NCBI RefSeq assembly: GCF_001457035.1
Contig: NZ_KQ758617.1
Span: 310,001 to 374,000 of the forward strand
Length of the DNA: 64,000 bases
Direction of reading: 5' to 3'
Source: Fictibacillus enclensis
Lineage (GTDB): Bacteria; Bacillota; Bacilli; Bacillales; Fictibacillaceae
Both the position numbers and the translations under genes were made by a program. Shown piece by piece: positions 15,879-24,040 of the stretch. The notes below the pieces were generated by a model, which saw nothing but the letters and a program-made list of their open reading frames with translations, ran no database searches and was not told where the DNA came from. Position 1 is the stretch's first letter. Each line of letters begins with the position of its first letter.

Positions 15879-16969
15879 CGTAAATACCCCATTTCTTCGA
15901 TTTTGGTTTTAGCGCGGAACGCCTGGTAAAAATAAGTACTGGCTTTTTCAAATTGTTTTTCATGATGAAGAAGGGTAGCAAGAGATTCTGTATAGTCCTG
16001 CACAAAACCCCAAAGCTGTTTTTCTTCAAAGTATTTCAAATGCTCAATAACAATCTGTTCAATTTCCCCGAAAGGAAGATCAGAGTACTGGGCATTTAAA
16101 ATTTGCAGGTGATGGAGATACTCTTCATTTTGAACGCTGCAGCACACATCCATGCCTTGATGAAGATAATAAAATCCATTTTCCTTATCATTCATCTTGA
16201 AGTATTCACGTGCAAGCAGAAAGGAAAGCTTGTGAGGGATAAACTTTTTACTGTACAGTTCGCCGAGATGCCGGATGGCGATATCGGATAAATTTTGTTC
16301 AGAATAAAGAAATCCCAGGTTATAGCGAATAAAGTTGAGCAATTCTTCGCTTTTAAATTTTTCTGCGATATCCAGTGAATCTAAAAAATGCTCTTCTGCC
16401 TGTTCATATTGTTTGAGGCTGAGGCTGCACAAGCCCAGGATGTTTTCACAATCAGCGCATCTTAAATCATTCTTTGAAACTTCTTCGAACGTCTCCCTGG
16501 CCATTTTTGCATAACTGATGGCAAGCAAAAATTTGCGGGTATGGTAGAAGGCGGCAGCCGCTTTATAATAGAATTCGGCTACTTCAATTTTATCCTCCAC
16601 ACAGCCTAAAAAACGCTCGGCGATCTGATAACTGGAAACAGCATCCACGTGCCGGTTCATGCTGGATGCAAACATGCCGTTAAAAAAGTGATAATAAAAT
16701 GCCATTTCAGGGGAAAGTTGTCCTTCAAGCAGTTCCAGTTGCTTCAAAAGGACTTCGGTGTCGTCATACCTTTTATGGATGAGTGTATACCGCGTCTCCA
16801 GCAGAGAGTGCCATAGCAGTTCCTGATGATCCAATTGGGCAGGATCAAGCAGTTCCTGTATCTCAATATTTAATTCCTCGACAACTGCCAGATTCCGATC
16901 CCTCATACTTACATTCCATCGACTGAGCAATTCAATGACTTCAGACGCCTTTTCTGTTTGTAATATCAT
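15875..16969 (-). CDS. Rap-family TPR regulator (aspartate phosphatase-type)
   Basis: 364 residues, the standard Rap length, all helical and without DNA-binding helix-turn-helix. Residues 1-70 form the three-helix bundle (VIELLSRWNVSMRDRN); from about 95 tetratricopeptide repeats follow, including VAEFYYKAAAAFYHTRKF, ENILGLCSLSLKQYEQAEEHF and FEKASTYFYQAF. Rap proteins dephosphorylate Spo0F-type regulators or sequester response regulators such as ComA, and are blocked by their Phr peptide. AAGGGGAG lies 5 bp before the ATG. The stop overlaps the phr start. The target is unknown. Confidence 0.9.
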   Translation of the reverse strand: MILQTEKASEVIELLSRWNVSMRDRNLAVVEELNIEIQELLDPAQLDHQELLWHSLLETRYTLIHKRYDDTEVLLKQLELLEGQLSPEMAFYYHFFNGMFASSMNRHVDAVSSYQIAERFLGCVEDKIEVAEFYYKAAAAFYHTRKFLLAISYAKMARETFEEVSKNDLRCADCENILGLCSLSLKQYEQAEEHFLDSLDIAEKFKSEELLNFIRYNLGFLYSEQNLSDIAIRHLGELYSKKFIPHKLSFLLAREYFKMNDKENGFYYLHQGMDVCCSVQNEEYLHHLQILNAQYSDLPFGEIEQIVIEHLKYFEEKQLWGFVQDYTESLATLLHHEKQFEKASTYFYQAFRAKTKIEEMGYLR

Positions 16970-17027
16970 GATAACTCCCCTTAAGAAGGTTATATAAAAA
17001 TAGTAGCATATAATGGAAAAAGTAAAA

Positions 17028-17088
17028 TTGGGAAAGTGAACCGGAAAATATTATAATAAGTGAGGGGTTTTTGATCTCATTTTCCCAA
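17028..17088. promoter_or_regulatory. Long-arm inverted repeat flanking the probable rap promoter
   Basis: TTGGGAAAGTGA (17028-17039) and TCATTTTCCCAA (17077-17088) form arms that match at 11 of 12 positions and lie 37 bp apart. A minus-strand TATAAT-like -10 lies between them. The arrangement suggests binding of a dimeric regulator, similar in plan to ComA sites of B. subtilis rap genes but different in sequence. Confidence 0.45.
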
Positions 17089-17177
17089 GTTTTTATAAAA
17101 TTTCGATTTATTTGTTTGGCCATTGGTGTTTATGATTGTTGCTGCCGTGGTATGTAGCTATGAGGAAGGTGTAAGTA

Positions 17178-17903
17178 ATGTATAAGTTTTTGGTGGCCAT
17201 ACCGCTTCTTCTGTTGGGGATATGGCTTGGATACGAAGGTCAGGATAAGGCGGAAACCTCCGAAAAAAAGGAAACGGCAAAGGATTCTCAGTCCATCCAC
17301 ACGCTGTCCAGTGTAATTGTTTCTACCGATCAATTACATAATACGGACCAAAGGATTTTGTTTGAGCAAGTCATTTCAACGGATCAGCTTTTTCAGAAGC
17401 AGCCGGTAAAAAGACCTGAAGGTAACCGGAAACTGACTGAAAACGTAAAGGTTGCAAAGGCTGAACCTAAATCAGCAGAATCAAAGCCAGAAAAAAAGGA
17501 GCAAAAAAATACTGGTAAAGAGAAACTAAAAGGTAAAAAACAGCTTGCTGGGAAGGTAAAAAAGGATAACGGTAAACACAAAGGTAAGCAAAAAGGTAAG
17601 CAAAAAGGTAAGCAAAAAAAACAAATCAAAAATATAAAAGAAAAAGAATCTCCACTGCCTGATAAGCACCCGTCAAAAGTAAAGCCGGAAAAAGCGGAAA
17701 AGAAACCGAAGAAACCGGAACCCCTGCAAAAGGCAAAACCAATGGATAAACCGGTTGTCGAGAAGCAGCCGGATCCGGCAGGAGATGAAGAAGCAAATGA
17801 TCCTGGTGATGAAAACGGGTCGCTGCCAGCAAGCGAAAATAATGGAAATGATCAGCAGGAAGACTCAAATCCAACAGCCATGGAAAAACAGGATACTGAA
17901 TAA
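17178..17903 (+). CDS. Lysine-rich low-complexity protein with N-terminal membrane anchor
   Basis: 241 residues. Residues 3-18 form a hydrophobic anchor or signal (YKFLVAIPLLLLGIWLG). The rest is almost only Lys, Glu, Pro, Gln and Gly, with a KGKQKGKQKGKQKK core near residues 135-150 coded by 12-bp tandem repeats, and a more acidic, Asp/Asn-rich tail. It is likely disordered and outside the membrane, perhaps contacting the anionic cell wall, but no family is recognised. AAGGTG precedes the ATG; a terminator follows directly. Confidence 0.7.
   Translation: MYKFLVAIPLLLLGIWLGYEGQDKAETSEKKETAKDSQSIHTLSSVIVSTDQLHNTDQRILFEQVISTDQLFQKQPVKRPEGNRKLTENVKVAKAEPKSAESKPEKKEQKNTGKEKLKGKKQLAGKVKKDNGKHKGKQKGKQKGKQKKQIKNIKEKESPLPDKHPSKVKPEKAEKKPKKPEPLQKAKPMDKPVVEKQPDPAGDEEANDPGDENGSLPASENNGNDQQEDSNPTAMEKQDTE
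17580..17618 (+). repeat. Three tandem copies of a 12-bp unit
   Basis: The unit AAAAAGGTAAGC occurs three times in a row and codes for repeated KGKQ in the lysine-rich protein. The copies are identical, so slippage could change the length. Confidence 0.85.
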
Positions 17904-17905
17904 AC

Positions 17906-17938
17906 AAAAAAGCCTTTATTAAAGAAAAGGCTTTTTTA
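17906..17938 (+). terminator. Intrinsic terminator after lysine-rich gene
   Basis: AAAAAAGCCTTT-attaaag-AAAAGGCTTTTTT. Confidence 0.8.
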
Positions 17939-17984
17939 ATTCCAAAAAAATCAGCTGTTTATTGAATGATTGGAGGCACTCTAT

Positions 17985-19418
17985 ATGTATATATTTACCG
18001 GAACTGAAATTAAACAAATCGATCAAGTTGCCCAAAAAAGCGGGCTTGATGTTTTCGCATTAATGGAAACCGCCGGGAGAGCCTTGTTTGAGGAAATGAA
18101 GAAGCACATCGGCAAAACAGACAGGATCCTGATCATGTCAGGGAAAGGAAACAATGGCGGTGACGGAATTGTGCTGGCCAGGTATTTGCAGCAGAATGGC
18201 TATTTGTGTGAATTGGGTTTTCCTGCAGGAAAACCCAAAAGTGAAACCGCACTGAAGCATTTTGCCCACTATACCTCTTGCGGACGTAAAGTATCGGAGA
18301 TTGAGGGGACATACGATGTAATTGTTGATGCCCTTCTAGGGGCAGGAGCGACTCCTCCTTTACAAGGTGAAATACAAAAGGTGATCCGCTGGGCCAACGA
18401 ACAGCATGCGCTTAAAATTGCAGTTGATCTTCCAACGGGTGTATCGGCAGATGAAGGAGGAGCCGACGAAGCGTTTCAGGCTCATTATACGTACTGCCTC
18501 CATGGCTATAAGCCTTCCGCTTTTTTGGAAGGCAGCACGGACTTTTATGGAGAGAAAAAGGTCCTTTCCATTGGCTTGCCTCAAGAATCGAAATGGCGGG
18601 TATGGACGGAAGAACAAATGAAACAGACCTTTCAAAAAAGAGAGCAGGGTGCTCATAAAGGAACGTTCGGGACTGGCCTGCTGCTTGCGGGTTCAGATGA
18701 AATGCCGGGAAGTGCTCTTCTTGCAGGCATTGGCGCATTGAGGAGCGGGATAGGAAAACTGATGATAGGGACAAGCCGGTTTGTGGCAGGTATTCTGGCA
18801 GGCCGTATTCCGGAAGCCATGTACGCGCACGACGGGCTTAAAAAAGTAGTGGACGGTCAGGTGCCAAAAGGAATGAAAGCATGTGCCATTGGGCCAGGGC
18901 TTCCAGATCAAAAAGCCATCGAAGGGGCATTACAGGTTTTGTTTCAAACCGATCTTCCCCTGATTATTGATGCAGGAGCACTTGGAGAACGCCAATATCC
19001 GAGCAGGAAAGCTGAGATTATCTTGACTCCCCATCCCGGGGAATTCAGCAAAATGACAGGAGTTCCGGTACCTGATATTCAAAAAAACCGTCTGCATTTT
19101 GCCCTAAAGTATGCACAGGAACAAGGAGTTATTACCGTATTAAAAGGAAGAAATACCGTCATTGCCTTTCCGGATGGAGATCTATTTGTCAATGAAACTG
19201 GAAATGCGGGTCTTGCCAAGGGAGGCACCGGCGATACATTAACGGGGATGCTGCTTGCTTTTATCTCTTCGGAAAAAGACATCAAATCGGCCGTGGCAAA
19301 TGCTGTTTATTTTCATGGCTGCTGTGCTGACCTCTGGGACAAAACAAAAGCACAGCGCGGATTATTGGCCAGTGATGTAAGTGAACTGCTTCCCGAAGTC
19401 ATGAAGAATTTTGAATAA
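17985..19418 (+). CDS. nnr: Bifunctional NAD(P)H-hydrate epimerase / ADP-dependent dehydratase
   Basis: 477 residues. The N-terminal YjeF epimerase domain (1 to about 210) has MSGKGNNGGDGIVLAR and VDALLGAGATPPL, then VDLPTGVSAD. The C-terminal ribokinase-like dehydratase domain (225-475) has HKGTFGTGLLLAGS, LTPHPGEFSKM and the ADP-binding NAGLAKGGTGDTLTGML. The enzyme repairs damaged NADHX/NADPHX in the cytoplasm. TTGGAGG ends 8 bp before the ATG at 17985; a TTG inside that site is not the start. Many Bacillus species carry the two activities this way in one chain. It is preceded by a terminator and stands alone. Confidence 0.93.
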   Translation: MYIFTGTEIKQIDQVAQKSGLDVFALMETAGRALFEEMKKHIGKTDRILIMSGKGNNGGDGIVLARYLQQNGYLCELGFPAGKPKSETALKHFAHYTSCGRKVSEIEGTYDVIVDALLGAGATPPLQGEIQKVIRWANEQHALKIAVDLPTGVSADEGGADEAFQAHYTYCLHGYKPSAFLEGSTDFYGEKKVLSIGLPQESKWRVWTEEQMKQTFQKREQGAHKGTFGTGLLLAGSDEMPGSALLAGIGALRSGIGKLMIGTSRFVAGILAGRIPEAMYAHDGLKKVVDGQVPKGMKACAIGPGLPDQKAIEGALQVLFQTDLPLIIDAGALGERQYPSRKAEIILTPHPGEFSKMTGVPVPDIQKNRLHFALKYAQEQGVITVLKGRNTVIAFPDGDLFVNETGNAGLAKGGTGDTLTGMLLAFISSEKDIKSAVANAVYFHGCCADLWDKTKAQRGLLASDVSELLPEVMKNFE

Positions 19419-19551
19419 CCAGAGCAAGAGAAAAAGAGGTTTTAAACAGGGTGCTAATGGATAACTATTGATTATGTATGTTTTGTCAGATTAAGTCGAA
19501 AAATATCGGAAGGAGGAGAAGAAGGGTAACTGAAATCACTAAGGAGGAATT

Positions 19552-21162
19552 ATGTCAGACCAAGGACCATTCAAAAAATCGATATCATTGTTAGATCTTA
19601 TACTCATTGGACTAGGAGCTATTTTTGGATCAGCCTGGCTGTTTGCTGTAAGTAATGTGGCATCAAAAGCTGGACCGATCGGCAGTTTCTCATGGATTAT
19701 CGGCGGCGTTATCGTTCTCCTCATCGGGTTTGTTTATGCCGAACTCGGCGCGGCTCTCCCGCGAACTGGAGGTATCTTGAGATATCCTGTTTATTCTCAT
19801 GGACCGCTGGTAGGCTATTTGATTTCTTTTATCACCATTGTAGCCTACACAAGTTTAATATCAATTGAGGTTACAGCAGTACGACAATATGTTGCCTATT
19901 GGTTCCCGGGCCTGACAAAGTCAGGATCGGATTCCCCCACAATCGCAGGGTGGCTGCTGCAGTTTGCTCTGCTATGCTTATTCTTTCTTTTAAATTATTG
20001 GAGCGTTAAAGCTTTTACCAAATCCAATATTATTATTTCGATCTTTAAATATTTTGTTCCGCTCACCATTATTACCGTGCTAGCGTTCCATTTTAAATCA
20101 GGGAACTTTTCGGTAGAAGGTTTTGCACCATTCGGTTTTCAGGGAGTTCAAGGAGCCATATCAACGGGCGGTGTCATGTTTGCCTATCTTGGTCTTCATC
20201 CCATCGTTTCAGTAGCTGGAGAGGTGAAAAATCCACAGCGGAATATTCCGATCGCGCTGATCGTATGTATTGTGCTCGCCGCCATCATCTATACACTTCT
20301 CCAGGTTTTGTTTATTGGAGCGATTCCAACCGATATTCTTTCAAACGGATGGCCTAAAATTGCACAAGAGTTCTCGCTTCCCTTCAAAGATATTGCAGTT
20401 GCACTTGGATTGGGCTGGCTTGCCACCATTGTCGTGCTGGACGCCATTATCTCTCCAGGTGGGAACGGAAATATTTTTATGAATACCACATCCCGCCTTG
20501 TGTACGCCTGGAGCAGGACGGGGACGCTCTTTAATGTCTTCTCAAGAGTAAATGAAAAGACAGGGATTCCACGGCCATCATTGTGGCTGTCTTTCGGAAT
20601 GGCGGTTTTTTGGACGCTTCCGTTTCCATCCTGGAATGCGCTGGTTAACGTATGTTCCGTTGCATTGATCCTTTCTTATGCGATTGCTCCGATTTCTTCG
20701 GCAGCGTTCCGCATTAACGCCAAACATCTTCATAAGCCTTTTACGTTAAAGGGAATGAATATTATTGCACCTTTATCGTTTATCTTTGCCACTTATATCG
20801 TTTACTGGTCGGGCTGGAAGACGATTTCATGGCTGATTGGCTCGCAGCTCCTCATGTTTATTATTTATTTGTTATTCTCCAAATATGTTCCGAAAAAGGA
20901 TGTCAGCCTTGCTCAGCAAATTAAGTCATCCTGGTGGCTCATTGTCTACTACGTAATGATGTTGCTAATCTCTTACATCGGATCGTTTGGAGGCGGCAAA
21001 GGAATATTGAGCAATCCATGGGATTTGATTATTATCGCCGTCGGTGCGCTAGCCATTTATTTCTGGGCGAAGCATTCAGGTCTTCCGAATGCTATCATTG
21101 ATAATGATGACGAAGATCTTGCGGGGGATGAGAATCCAGAGTTAAAAGGACCTACGGTATAG
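19552..21162 (+). CDS. yveA: APC-family amino-acid permease, YveA-like (aspartate/glutamate-proton symporter type)
   Basis: 536 residues with 12 or more membrane helices. It is very close to B. subtilis YveA: GAIFGSAWLFAVSNVASKAGP at the start (written in parts: GAIFGSAWLF and NVASKAGP), then ALPRTGGILRYPVYSHG, VRQYVAYWFPGLTKSGSDSP in part, and ILSYAIAPISSAAFRINA. YveA is described as an L-aspartate transporter. The C-terminal tail of about 30 residues is acidic (NDDEDLAGDENPE). AAGGAGG lies before the ATG. It stands alone, with no neighbour that points to another substrate. Confidence 0.85.
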   Translation: MSDQGPFKKSISLLDLILIGLGAIFGSAWLFAVSNVASKAGPIGSFSWIIGGVIVLLIGFVYAELGAALPRTGGILRYPVYSHGPLVGYLISFITIVAYTSLISIEVTAVRQYVAYWFPGLTKSGSDSPTIAGWLLQFALLCLFFLLNYWSVKAFTKSNIIISIFKYFVPLTIITVLAFHFKSGNFSVEGFAPFGFQGVQGAISTGGVMFAYLGLHPIVSVAGEVKNPQRNIPIALIVCIVLAAIIYTLLQVLFIGAIPTDILSNGWPKIAQEFSLPFKDIAVALGLGWLATIVVLDAIISPGGNGNIFMNTTSRLVYAWSRTGTLFNVFSRVNEKTGIPRPSLWLSFGMAVFWTLPFPSWNALVNVCSVALILSYAIAPISSAAFRINAKHLHKPFTLKGMNIIAPLSFIFATYIVYWSGWKTISWLIGSQLLMFIIYLLFSKYVPKKDVSLAQQIKSSWWLIVYYVMMLLISYIGSFGGGKGILSNPWDLIIIAVGALAIYFWAKHSGLPNAIIDNDDEDLAGDENPELKGPTV

Positions 21163-21232
21163 AGCTAAGTAAAGAACGGAATAGTCTTCTCTTACTATGG
21201 GGAGGCTCTTTATCCATTTAAAGCTTTTAAAG

Positions 21233-21261
21233 TTGACAAGTGTGTCGTAAAGAATTATATT
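21233..21261 (+). promoter_or_regulatory. Sigma-A promoter of yodC-like gene
   Basis: A perfect TTGACA at 21233-21238, 17-bp spacer and TATATT at 21256-21261. It lies 42 bp before the start codon. Confidence 0.75.
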
Positions 21262-21302
21262 TTTGGTTGCAAATGCAGATAGGAATACTGGAGGGAATAT
21301 AC

Positions 21303-21926
21303 ATGACATCACGAGAGTTTACAGATGTGCTAAATGAACGGCATTCCGTTAGAAAATATGATCCTGAAGCAGAACTGACAACAGAGGAGATCACAGAATT
21401 ATTAGAGGATGCGGCAAAGGCTCCATCATCATGGAACCTGCAACATTGGAAGTTTCTTGTGATTCATGACCAGAAAGCCAAGGAACAATTATTGCCGATT
21501 GCCTACAATCAGCAGCAGGTGGTAGAGGCAGCGGCTGTTGTCGTAGTTTTGGGTGACCTTGAGGCAGACCAAAATGCTGACAGGGTCTACCAGGGGGCAG
21601 TAGATGAAGGTTACATGTCAGAGGAAGTAAAATCGACTCTTGTGAGCCAGATTAAAGACGCTTATGCTACAAAACCTGATATGGCAAAGGATGAAGCCAT
21701 TCGTAATGCTTCTCTTGCATCTATGCAGCTTATGCTGGCAGCGAAAGCCAGAGAACTTGATACTTGTGCGATGGGCGGATTTAACGCCGAGGAGCTCGTC
21801 AAATCATTTGATATCCCTGAAAGGTATCATCCTGTCATGTTGATTTCCGTTGGAAAAGCGGTAAAGCCTGCTCATCAGACGGCACGCTTTCCCATTCAGG
21901 AAGCCATCGTCTGGAATAAATTTTAA
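21303..21926 (+). CDS. yodC: YodC-like NAD(P)H nitroreductase
   Basis: 207 residues. It matches B. subtilis YodC closely: DVLNERHSVRKYDP at the FMN-binding start, KAPSSWNLQHWKFLV near residue 40, AYNQQQVVEAAAVVVVLGDL near 65 and DTCAMGGFNAEEL near 158, then PVMLISVGKAVKPAHQ. The enzyme is a dimeric FMN nitroreductase, known in B. subtilis to be induced by diamide and quinones under YodB. GGAGGG lies 7 bp before the ATG at 21303; the frame to 21240 only crosses the promoter. The DoxX gene follows after a terminator. Confidence 0.9.
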   Translation: MTSREFTDVLNERHSVRKYDPEAELTTEEITELLEDAAKAPSSWNLQHWKFLVIHDQKAKEQLLPIAYNQQQVVEAAAVVVVLGDLEADQNADRVYQGAVDEGYMSEEVKSTLVSQIKDAYATKPDMAKDEAIRNASLASMQLMLAAKARELDTCAMGGFNAEELVKSFDIPERYHPVMLISVGKAVKPAHQTARFPIQEAIVWNKF

Positions 21927-21936
21927 TACGTGAGCC

Positions 21937-21973
21937 ATAAAAAACAACTTTCCTATGGGAAGTTGTTTTTTAT
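21937..21973 (+). terminator. Intrinsic terminator after yodC-like gene
   Basis: AAAAAACAACTT-tcctatggga-AGTTGTTTTTTAT. Confidence 0.85.
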
Positions 21974-21991
21974 ATATACTTTTGTATACAT

Positions 21992-22042
21992 AATTACTTG
22001 ACGTAAATTAGTTATTTATTTAAACTAGCTAACATTAAGTAA
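21992..22042. promoter_or_regulatory. Operator-like nested dyads upstream of doxX
   Basis: Perfect arms AATTACTT (about 21992) and AAGTAATT (about 22035) surround a smaller AGTT/AACT dyad. The sequence is unusually AT-rich and contains TTGACGTAA. It is similar in plan to the region before the nitroreductase at 6175. A MarR- or DUF24-type repressor site is a fair guess. Confidence 0.4.
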
Positions 22043-22085
22043 TTTAGTAAGACAAATATTAATTAGTTGGAGGTTATTTGAAACG

Positions 22086-22499
22086 ATGAGAGGGAAGGAT
22101 GCAGGAGCATTTATTTTAAGAATTTTTATCGGGATTGCTTTTTTAATTCACGGAGCTTTAAAATTTCAGGGGGGAATTGGAAATACAGCAGGCTGGTTTG
22201 AAAGTATCGGTTTACCTGGCTTTTTAGCCTATGTCGTTGCGGTTATTGAGCTGGCAGGTGGGTTCTTAATGATTCTGGGATTGGGAACCCGGTTGGTCGC
22301 CTTTTTGTTTGCCGTGGTACTGATCGGTGCGATCCTCACGGTAAAAGCACAAGCGGGCTTTACCGGAGACGGCAAGTCAGCCGGATATGAACTTGATTTA
22401 AGCTATTTGGTCATCTCTGTATTTTTGTTGTTGAATGGCAGCCGTTTGTTGTCAGTAGGTGCCTTATTCCGAAAAAATAAAACCGTTCATTACCAATAA
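22086..22499 (+). CDS. DoxX-family membrane oxidoreductase subunit
   Basis: 137 residues with four membrane helices. DoxX hallmarks are ILRIFIGIAFLIHGALKFQGG near residues 10-30 (in two parts) and AVIELAGGFLMILGLGTR near 58-75. The B. subtilis relatives (MhqP, CatD, YfiD) serve in quinone and thiol-stress responses, probably as quinol-interacting membrane proteins. TTGGAGG stands 12 bp before the ATG, a long but acceptable spacing. It is transcribed separately from the yodC-like gene, because a terminator and operator-like DNA lie between. Confidence 0.85.
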   Translation: MRGKDAGAFILRIFIGIAFLIHGALKFQGGIGNTAGWFESIGLPGFLAYVVAVIELAGGFLMILGLGTRLVAFLFAVVLIGAILTVKAQAGFTGDGKSAGYELDLSYLVISVFLLLNGSRLLSVGALFRKNKTVHYQ

Positions 22500-22535
22500 A
22501 AAAAGTACCAGCTGGATAAAAGCTGGTACTTTTCT
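22500..22535. terminator. Bidirectional terminator between doxX and VanY gene
   Basis: AAAAGTACCAGCT-ggataa-AAGCTGGTACTTTT, with A-runs before and T-runs after, between two convergent genes. Confidence 0.85.
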
Positions 22536-22539
22536 ACGT

Positions 22540-23475
22540 TCATTCGCCGTTTGTTACAGGAACAGCGTTAAAATATTCTTCGAGTGTTTCATGCTTGGCT
22601 ACAATCTTTTTGGAAACGGATGTTCCGACGTAACGTATATGCCAAGGTTCGTACTTATAGCCTGTGACGTTTTCCTTGCCTTCGGGATACCGGATAATAA
22701 AGCCGAAATCAGGAGCATTCTTTGCCAGCCACTTTGCTTCTGAGGTGCCCCCGAAACAATCCTGTGCAGGGCACTTGCCCCCATCGCCAGCTACATCAAT
22801 GGCCAATCCGGTTTCGTGCTCACTGGTGCCGGGCAATGCGCTGTATGAGCGGGCTTTTTCGTAGCCATCCCGTTTGACATAGTTGTTAAAAAGAGCCGTT
22901 TGGGTGGCATGTGAACGGTAGGCGGATACGCCGGTAAGGTTAATCCCGTCTTTTTTTGCAGCCGCAAACATGTTTTCAAGAGCCGTTGCAGCTTCTTTGC
23001 GCATCATTCGTTTTTCAATTTTCTCACTGAAAATAAAAGGAACATCTGGATACACAAGGTCTGCCGGCTTATAGTCTTCCGGAAGCTTCGAACGCTTGTT
23101 TACAAGAACCGGGATGCTTTCAGGGTGCGCAACAACAGAAACACTTTCGTCATTCTTGGCTGGAGGCTTTGGCTTTTTGTGATCCTGAGTCGGTTCGCTT
23201 GGATCGTTCTTCTTTTGCTCTTGTCCGTCCTTTGGTTCAGGATCCTGGCTTACTTTTCCTCCATTATTTTTTGAATCATCGCTTGGCTTGTTTTGATCTG
23301 CACTTTTGTGATCTTCATTTGTTTTGGACTGATCCTTATCTTTTTGTGTTTCTTTTGCATGGTCTTCAGTATGATGAGATGTGCTTTCTTTTTGGGAAGG
23401 CTCATCATTTGAGCAGCCTGTAAAAAGAACTAAACTCAAGGCTAAAGATATGCCAGACACCAATTTCACTTTCAT
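22540..23475 (-). CDS. VanY-type D-alanyl-D-alanine carboxypeptidase lipoprotein (M15B)
   Basis: 311 residues. The lipobox LFTGC puts the lipidated Cys at residue 21. A low-complexity linker of about 85 residues rich in Lys, Asp, Gln and Pro follows. The C-terminal 170 residues form the M15 domain: GVSAYRSHATQ near 180, then SEHETGLAIDVAG (zinc His and Asp) and WHIRYVG near the end (third zinc His and catalytic region). It trims the terminal D-Ala of peptidoglycan stems outside the membrane, like B. subtilis YodJ. AAGGAAG precedes the ATG. Confidence 0.9.
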   Translation of the reverse strand: MKVKLVSGISLALSLVLFTGCSNDEPSQKESTSHHTEDHAKETQKDKDQSKTNEDHKSADQNKPSDDSKNNGGKVSQDPEPKDGQEQKKNDPSEPTQDHKKPKPPAKNDESVSVVAHPESIPVLVNKRSKLPEDYKPADLVYPDVPFIFSEKIEKRMMRKEAATALENMFAAAKKDGINLTGVSAYRSHATQTALFNNYVKRDGYEKARSYSALPGTSEHETGLAIDVAGDGGKCPAQDCFGGTSEAKWLAKNAPDFGFIIRYPEGKENVTGYKYEPWHIRYVGTSVSKKIVAKHETLEEYFNAVPVTNGE

Positions 23476-23737
23476 ATGTAAAACTTCCTTTCAGATGACG
23501 TTCAAAAAAATACTTTACCATCATTTAAGATGAATGAAAAGAGGAATTTGACCTTATTATAACTTAAATTCCCACAAGACCCACGGATGAAACCGAACGT
23601 TATATGAACTTCTGATGATTCAATGAACCCATTCGTTAAACTTCCATAAAATAAATCATTAAAATGATTAATTTTTATGTTTATCCCCAGTATAGAGAGG
23701 GAATAGAGTTAGAAACTTGTTAAGGAGGGATGGACAA

Positions 23738-23887
23738 ATGGAAATCAATCAAGTTGAGCAGCCCGTTTCGAAGCAAATAACGCAGTCCGTTCCTAAGCAG
23801 CCGTTATTAAGGGCAGCGGGGACATTGGAAAAACCGGATGAAAACAGAAAACCTGAGTATGAATTGACCTTTCTAAACCCAAATTGA
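23738..23887 (+). CDS. Small 49-residue protein of unknown function
   Basis: A 50-codon frame with a strong AAGGAGGG site 7 bp before its ATG and a good intrinsic terminator 30 bp after its stop, so it looks like a complete small gene. The peptide starts MEINQVEQPVSKQ and is hydrophilic, Gln/Pro/Glu-rich, with no membrane segment and no cysteine. I do not recognise it. It may be a small regulatory or sporulation protein, but there is no evidence for either. Confidence 0.6.
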   Translation: MEINQVEQPVSKQITQSVPKQPLLRAAGTLEKPDENRKPEYELTFLNPN

Positions 23888-23916
23888 TCTTTCAGGAGAC
23901 TATGCCAAGGTTGAAT

Positions 23917-23961
23917 TAAAAGGTCTGAACTCAAGTTTCACAGGAGTTCAGGCCTTTTATT
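23917..23961 (+). terminator. Intrinsic terminator after 49-residue gene
   Basis: AAAAGGtCTGAACTC-loop-GAGTTCAGgCCTTTTATT; one mismatch in a 15-bp stem. Confidence 0.8.
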
Positions 23962-24040
23962 ATGGGTTAAAAAAGATATTCCAGCAGAGAGCACTCCGTG
24001 TTATCCTGAATATGGAAGAAAGTCCAAAAGGGGGATGGCG

